Source: Symsagittifera roscoffensis (Eukaryota; Xenacoelomorpha; Acoela; Convolutidae). Taken from it: DNA of 64,000 nt. The notes beneath the pieces are model-generated. The model had not been told where the DNA came from. It searched no databases and saw only the letters and a list, made by a program, of their open reading frames with translations. The stretch's first letter is position 1. Each line of letters starts with the position of its first letter. The position numbers and the translations under genes were made by a program. Of the stretch, positions 59,301 through 64,000 are shown in pieces. Where the stretch lies: contig NC_087063.1 in NCBI RefSeq assembly GCF_963678635.1, positions 79,505,617 to 79,569,616 of the forward strand, written 5' to 3'.

Positions 59301-60072
59301 ATGGAGTTGATAAATTTGATTTCAAAATGAAACACAGAGGGAAAGTTGCACTTCGCATACAAAACCAAACATATGACCGATAAAGCTACTGGGAAAACTG
59401 AATGAGGAAAACTAAAAGTATACATATGAGTCCACATAATTGCTAAATGACGCAAGCCAGTTTTGACGCATTAGCAACACCAGTCAATTTGAAAAAAAAA
59501 ATTACCAACTAACACGCTCCAATTTATAGAGCGAATGCATTTTAACTAGTATAGGAAAAAGTTCATTAAAAACATCCGATCTTGTCAAGGTTCGAACCCT
59601 CTTACTTTGTTGCGGGTCTCCTTCCCTACCTCTACGCTATAGATCAATGATACCTTGAAACTAAAGTGCTATTTTCAGTATATTAGTCTGTTAATATCCT
59701 TAGCATTGGCTGTACTTAATAGCTGTTATTTATCTTATTCAAATACTGCAAAAAAAAACACTTTCAAAGTGAACACTTATATTTGAGACTGTTTGGAAAA
59801 AAAGAGAGTTCATACTATCACACAAGCTTTCCTTGTGTAAAATAAAGAGAGTTCATACTATCAAACAAGCTTTGCTGAGTAAAACATGTTTGTGATTCAA
59901 ACTTCTAGCATGCCAAGTAGGAATTTAGTCACATTCTATGTAATATTTTGCACGGATGAACAGCCCTACTACCGTTATTTTAGATTTAAAAAAATATATA
60001 AGCCTAGTGATATTAATTAGTTATAAACGAGTTTAACAAACTATATAAGCCTTCAGTGTTATTAACTACCAA
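56331..60072 (+). repeat. Large direct duplication, copy 2 (3.7 kb)
   Basis: This is the partner of 51177-55069 at an offset of 5,001-5,003 bp through the well-conserved part. It carries the foldback insert at 56634-56718 in place of different sequence in copy 1. After 60072 the sequence no longer follows copy 1, so the second unit is truncated or the duplicated block ended here. Confidence 0.95.
56634..56718. repeat. Small foldback element only in duplication copy 2
   Basis: The left arm GCCGGATACGGAAAAAAGCA with GGAGCAA and TTCTAGAA pairs with the right arm, which reversed reads GCCGGATACAAAAAAAGAGC with AAGAGCAATTCTAGAA. It totals 85 bp, nearly all of it stem. Copy 1 has unrelated sequence at this place. 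Confidence 0.85.
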
Positions 60073-62690
60073 GTAACGTAGCAAAGATAGCTAAATGTTT
60101 CGTGCTACGTATTTGTTTGCGTTTCATTTTTTTCAAGTTTAAGACAAAATTTGATCTTTGCGTTTCCCTTTCGAGTTATTTTAAGTTCATTTCAACTAGT
60201 TTGCTAAAAACGAAGCAAACTGCGCTCTCCAACTAAGAAAACGCAAATGGCGCAAAAACGTAACCTATTTCTAGTTTCGAGAGTGATTTGAAGATTTTAG
60301 ATTTCCTAGTCGAATAAAAAAAATACAGGATTGATCCAGTTTTCTCACGCTGGGTTAATTTTTATCAAAAGTATCTATTATAAATTGTTCGTGAGTTTTC
60401 GAACCATTAATTTGATCTTTAAATTTGAAACTTTTTAAAAATCAAGGAAGTCACTTTTTTTCAGTTTACTTATGTTCATTGACACTTTTAAAACTGTCAT
60501 TTGGCTATCAATTATTCAAACCATTTTTTTTTAATTATTAAACCATAATCTTTTCAGTCCAAATCACTTCTTTAAAATTGAACCTATCACAAAAAAAAAT
60601 CACTTTTCAATTTTTCATAATTGATTTTTTTCAGACAAATGTATTGCTTTTTTGAGCTTTAGATGTCTACAATATAGCTCAACGGAAACAAAAAAAATCG
60701 TTTTATCAAAATTTCGTTAACGCAAAGTAAATAGGATCTATCAGTGTTATAGATTTTTCTTTGAATGGAATCTTTTTTGATTATGTTGATTTTTTCTTGT
60801 TTTTAGAAACTCAATCGTTATAGGCAAATTTAAATGTAAAAAATCAATTAATTCAATTTTGAGTTTATTTGATCTTATTATATTTTTGATACAGCTGAAC
60901 CTTTTTCTCTAAATTTCCATTGCAATTGAGTGACTAGCGCAAACTATATGATGAAAGAGTATTCATTTCTGTTGAATTAACAAAGATCTTTCTTTAGAAG
61001 CTCTCAGATTAACAAAATTTTATTGATTAGACCTCTTCCTCAAACTAAAAAGCACAAGAATCCGACAATGAATTTTCTGGCCATATTCATTGTCGGATAC
61101 TGAACAAAATTTTTTCCTTCGGTTCTTATAAAATTTTTTTGTCGTTTAATAGGTTTTGGGTACGATATATCTATTCCATAATCGGACTTGTGAAATACAC
61201 TAACCGTTCATGAAAATCATTGGCGGTTATGGATGCATAGCGCCAATGCACGCCAAGGGCTCCTACCACCAGACCATTGAAGAGAATTTTTGAAATCAGA
61301 AAAAATCGGCAAAAGGACGAACTCTTTCTATTTATTTTGCAGAAACGTCTTTATTAAAAATCTGCTACTGGAATTACAAGTGAAAGGACGTTCGCTAAAA
61401 CAAATTACCTGAGATATTTTCCTTTCCACTGCGTAGTTGGAACAATGGTTGTAAAAAAATTAAATTGCACGGGTAAAAACTTACTGTTGAAACATTGGCA
61501 TATAATTTTATATAAACGAACCGCATATTGTAAATACTCTTCGCAAGTAATTAACGTATGATTGTTATTAGATTTTTAAGTTATTGGAAGATATATACAG
61601 TAGACACTTACCCAAAGATGTCGTAGTTTCATTTAATTTGGGTAAAAACAAAAATATCAAAACTTCGTTTATAATGACTAAAATTTTTGTTCAACCTGAA
61701 CTCAAATTTTAATGTTAGGTACAATAGAATAGAATGTTTAATAAATAACTGCTAGCAAATACCCTTCGAAACGATTCGTCAGAATAACTTTCACAAAAAA
61801 CGGTGTTAGTTTCAAGATTTTTCTGAACCGGTTATAAATAAAGCTCCATATAATAACCAAAACGCGTCACACTACATTAAAAGAGCTGTAAAGTTGTCAA
61901 TGCGAGCAAAAACGAATTTTTATTTTTCATTGAGAAGCACAATTTGTGAGACTTTTTCTCGCATCGCTGATTTATCTGTTATGGCCATTTAGTGATTGGC
62001 ATTTAATTATCATAGCATGTTTTGTCAGCGATCATAGATAATAACCGCAAAACAGCCAGCTAAAATATTTTGGCATGAATTATCGGATAAACTGCCATTT
62101 TTCCAAAAAATGTATCGAAAACTTCTTATTTGTTTAATTTAAAACTGGTGATAAAAATGATACGAAATTAACTAAGTCGAAAAATAGTTGAAAAATGGAA
62201 AATTCAATTATAGGAAAACTGTCAAGAAACGCAATTAACAGCCTTAAAATCTTTATTTACCGAATTGCAACAAAGCCGACAAATCATGGGTACACGATTA
62301 TTGATTCGAAAAAAAGCCACAAGAAATTGTTGTCTGAAAAAATTGTGTCAATTGTGCTTTCTATGCCTAATTGTGATTCCTAATGCAGTTTTTTTTTTAA
62401 AAAACAGCCGATTATCCGACACTAAAAGCTGATAGAATAATCATGAAGACAGTTTTAGAAAATGTGTTCATAAACTGAAAAATCAATTTCCGAACAGTTG
62501 ACCTCACCGGAAAGTAGTCTCAAGAGTCAAAGACGAGCTTGAGAAACTCGACGGTCCTTCCGAATGAGGAACAAGCCAATATCGAAACGCAGAGATGAAG
62601 CTAATATCAACTATTTCAACTTATCCGGAGAAAACATGAAACATTTAACGTGATTTCTTCAATTGGGTGGTTATTTGCGGACAAAAAAAA
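60073..62690. other. AT-rich DNA, no gene seen
   Basis: It contains a perfect 14-bp-stem hairpin at 61060-61098 (ATCCGACAATGAAT / ATTCATTGTCGGAT, 11-nt loop). The ORF at 62195-62383 is without a domain. No exon of prickle is recognised. Confidence 0.5.
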
Positions 62691-62925
62691 AGAAATCAAT
62701 TATTACTCGAAAGTTTACAGTTAAGATTGTGTATATACACAGAGGCGAAACTGCGCTTCGCAACCACTTGCGAGAACACGACCAAAAAGCAGCTATCAAG
62801 TGAAATAAGAAAAATTAGAAATAAACCTCGAATTAGCAAAAACTGCTTTATGTGTGGGATTCGAATCAGCGACCTAGCAAATTTGGGTCTCATGCACTAA
62901 CCACTCAGCCACGGATGCTTAAAAA
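62691..62925 (-). repeat. tRNA-derived SINE-like element
   Basis: On the minus strand, the head GCATCCGTGGCTGAGTGG holds an A box (TGGCTGAGTGG, plus 62903-62913), and GATTCGAATCC (plus 62858-62868) is a perfect B box. The expected acceptor-stem partner CGGATGC is missing, so it is not a functional tRNA. A body of about 150 bp follows to near 62700. The body limit is uncertain. Confidence 0.6.
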
Positions 62926-64000
62926 CCCCAAAAACTAGCCACCAATAACACAACTACATATATTAATAAATTGCCAATCGATACAGCACAAGTAGCACCA
63001 AATACAAAAAGACAATTTTGCATGTAATAAATTGGAAAAAATGAAGCCAAATTATGTATAAATTATGCATTTCAAAAAAATTGCGAGATACATTGAGTTC
63101 AAAAAATTCTGAAATTGGCTTTTTATCATTGTACTGCTGTTTGAAACAAAAAAAACTTTTTTTTTTGGTTCATTTCATGGATTTAAAATGCATCTGCTGT
63201 GTTAACTTTTTAGTTATCAAATGTCAAAGCGCATATCATATTATACGGCTACCCCCAAAAGTAGCACTTTTATTTGCGACTTAGGTTGATAAAAAAGAAA
63301 GTTCATACTAATACACTTTGCTTCGCAAGTGTAAATATCAGAAAACAGTGTTAAGTTTTCGAAATTTAGGACTCAAATTTCAAAAAATTAAACAGGCGTC
63401 TTACTTTTTTGTTAAAATTCATCTGGATAACTTAAATCAGCACAGTTGCCAATTCAAGACAGAAGCGAAGCGGAATTTCACACTTTTCTCGATATATCGC
63501 AAACTTTGCATAGTAAGCGAGTTTTGAAGCGACTTTGAATGAAAAATGCTAGAGACAATGGATCATTTCAGCGTAAGTAATGAATAGAAAATATTTGATT
63601 AACTAAGTCGAAAATTTTTCAGTGAAGACACTCTTTCAGCCGAAAAAATGATATCATAACTTGGGCTTAAAAATTTTTTCGAAACCTATTATAGAACACT
63701 TATTTTAGAATAAAAATCTATCATCATAAAAAAAAAAATTGCCCCGCAAACGACGCAATATGACAACAAAATTTTGAATAAGCCAAAGATACATGTTTAC
63801 TGAAAATATGTGAAAAAAATATATAGTATCTAGAAACAGGAAAAAATTATATTAAGAATTTTTAATTGAAATCAAACATACTCAAATTATGTCTTTGAAC
63901 AGATGAAATATGTTAACAAAATTGTTCACGGGAAAAAATCTGGTCCCCCGCTGCATTACACTTGCTCTCACAAAACAGGAATGACAGGTATAGTTCAAGT
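62926..64000. other. AT-rich DNA to window end
   Basis: A hairpin-bearing repeat at 63296-63335 (AAGTTCATACTAATACACTT and a GCTTCGC loop) is related to the pair at 54800 and 54845. Short ORFs at 63054-63284 and 63318-63527 have no domain. Confidence 0.5.

Noticed and set aside
51177-60072. The large duplication read as the two LTRs of a retrotransposon.
   Set aside because: The repeats are 3.8 kb with only about 1.26 kb between them. No gag, protease or polymerase, primer-binding site or TG..CA ends are visible.
62850-62920. A tRNA gene on the minus strand.
   Set aside because: A and B boxes are good, but the 5' GCATCCG has no complementary 3' strand, so no acceptor stem forms. The same applies to the heads at 20423, 38671 and 54585.
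1-64000. CRISPR arrays, operons, rRNA genes or other prokaryotic features.
   Set aside because: Spliced metazoan gene structure throughout; the short direct repeats found lack regular spacers.

Overview
The window is animal nuclear DNA: about two thirds A+T, with long introns and many small mobile-element remnants. The animal call rests on one gene, a Prickle-type planar cell polarity protein (Cys-rich N-terminal motif, PET domain, three LIM domains, C-terminal CaaX box). This family is known from animals. I cannot name the species. Long introns with poly-G runs rule out a very compact genome, and an invertebrate fits, but that is inference.

The prickle gene lies on the minus strand and takes up most of the window. 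Six coding exons join in frame: 49767-49918, 25835-26255, 20138-20389, 19513-19716, 6033-6219 and 4095-5623. Together they are 2,745 nt, exactly 915 codons including the stop. The true 5' end is missing: the first exon seen has a stop codon just upstream and no in-frame ATG, so at least one more exon lies above 49.9 kb, perhaps outside the window. Introns measure about 23.5, 5.4, 0.4, 13.3 and 0.4 kb. The 3' end is at about 3.93 kb. It converges on a small plus-strand ORF (3495-3707) that could encode a 70-residue single-pass membrane protein.

Inside the 13.3-kb intron is a well-formed start exon on the same strand (9929-10360, 144 codons, strong splice donor). It is either an alternative first exon of prickle or the start of a nested gene. 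In phase it could join the LIM2/LIM3 exon, which would give a protein without PET, without LIM1 and with LIM2 broken. Its splice donor lies in a 263-bp tandem duplication, so the donor exists twice.

The rest is mobile and repeated DNA. The best preserved element is an intact hAT transposon (36233-38246) with one open transposase frame and a perfect 8-bp target duplication. It is nested in an older inverted-repeat element, beside a MITE that itself sits in another dispersed repeat. Other families are: three MITEs with CAGTGGCG-like ends and 8-bp target duplications; a dispersed repeat (family A) marked by a palindrome, with eight core copies; another (family B) seen as solo copies and as a head-to-head pair; foldback elements at 1.7, 14.5, 43.7-44.3 and 56.6 kb; tRNA-derived SINE-like sequences at 20.4, 38.7, 54.6/59.6 and 62.9 kb; and a non-LTR retrotransposon tail at 41.1 kb.

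The region above 50 kb has no recognised gene. It is dominated by a direct duplication of about 3.8 kb (51177-55069 and 56331-60072), nearly identical over its last 3.2 kb. From 60.1 to 64 kb the DNA is AT-rich, with a SINE-like sequence and a few hairpins.
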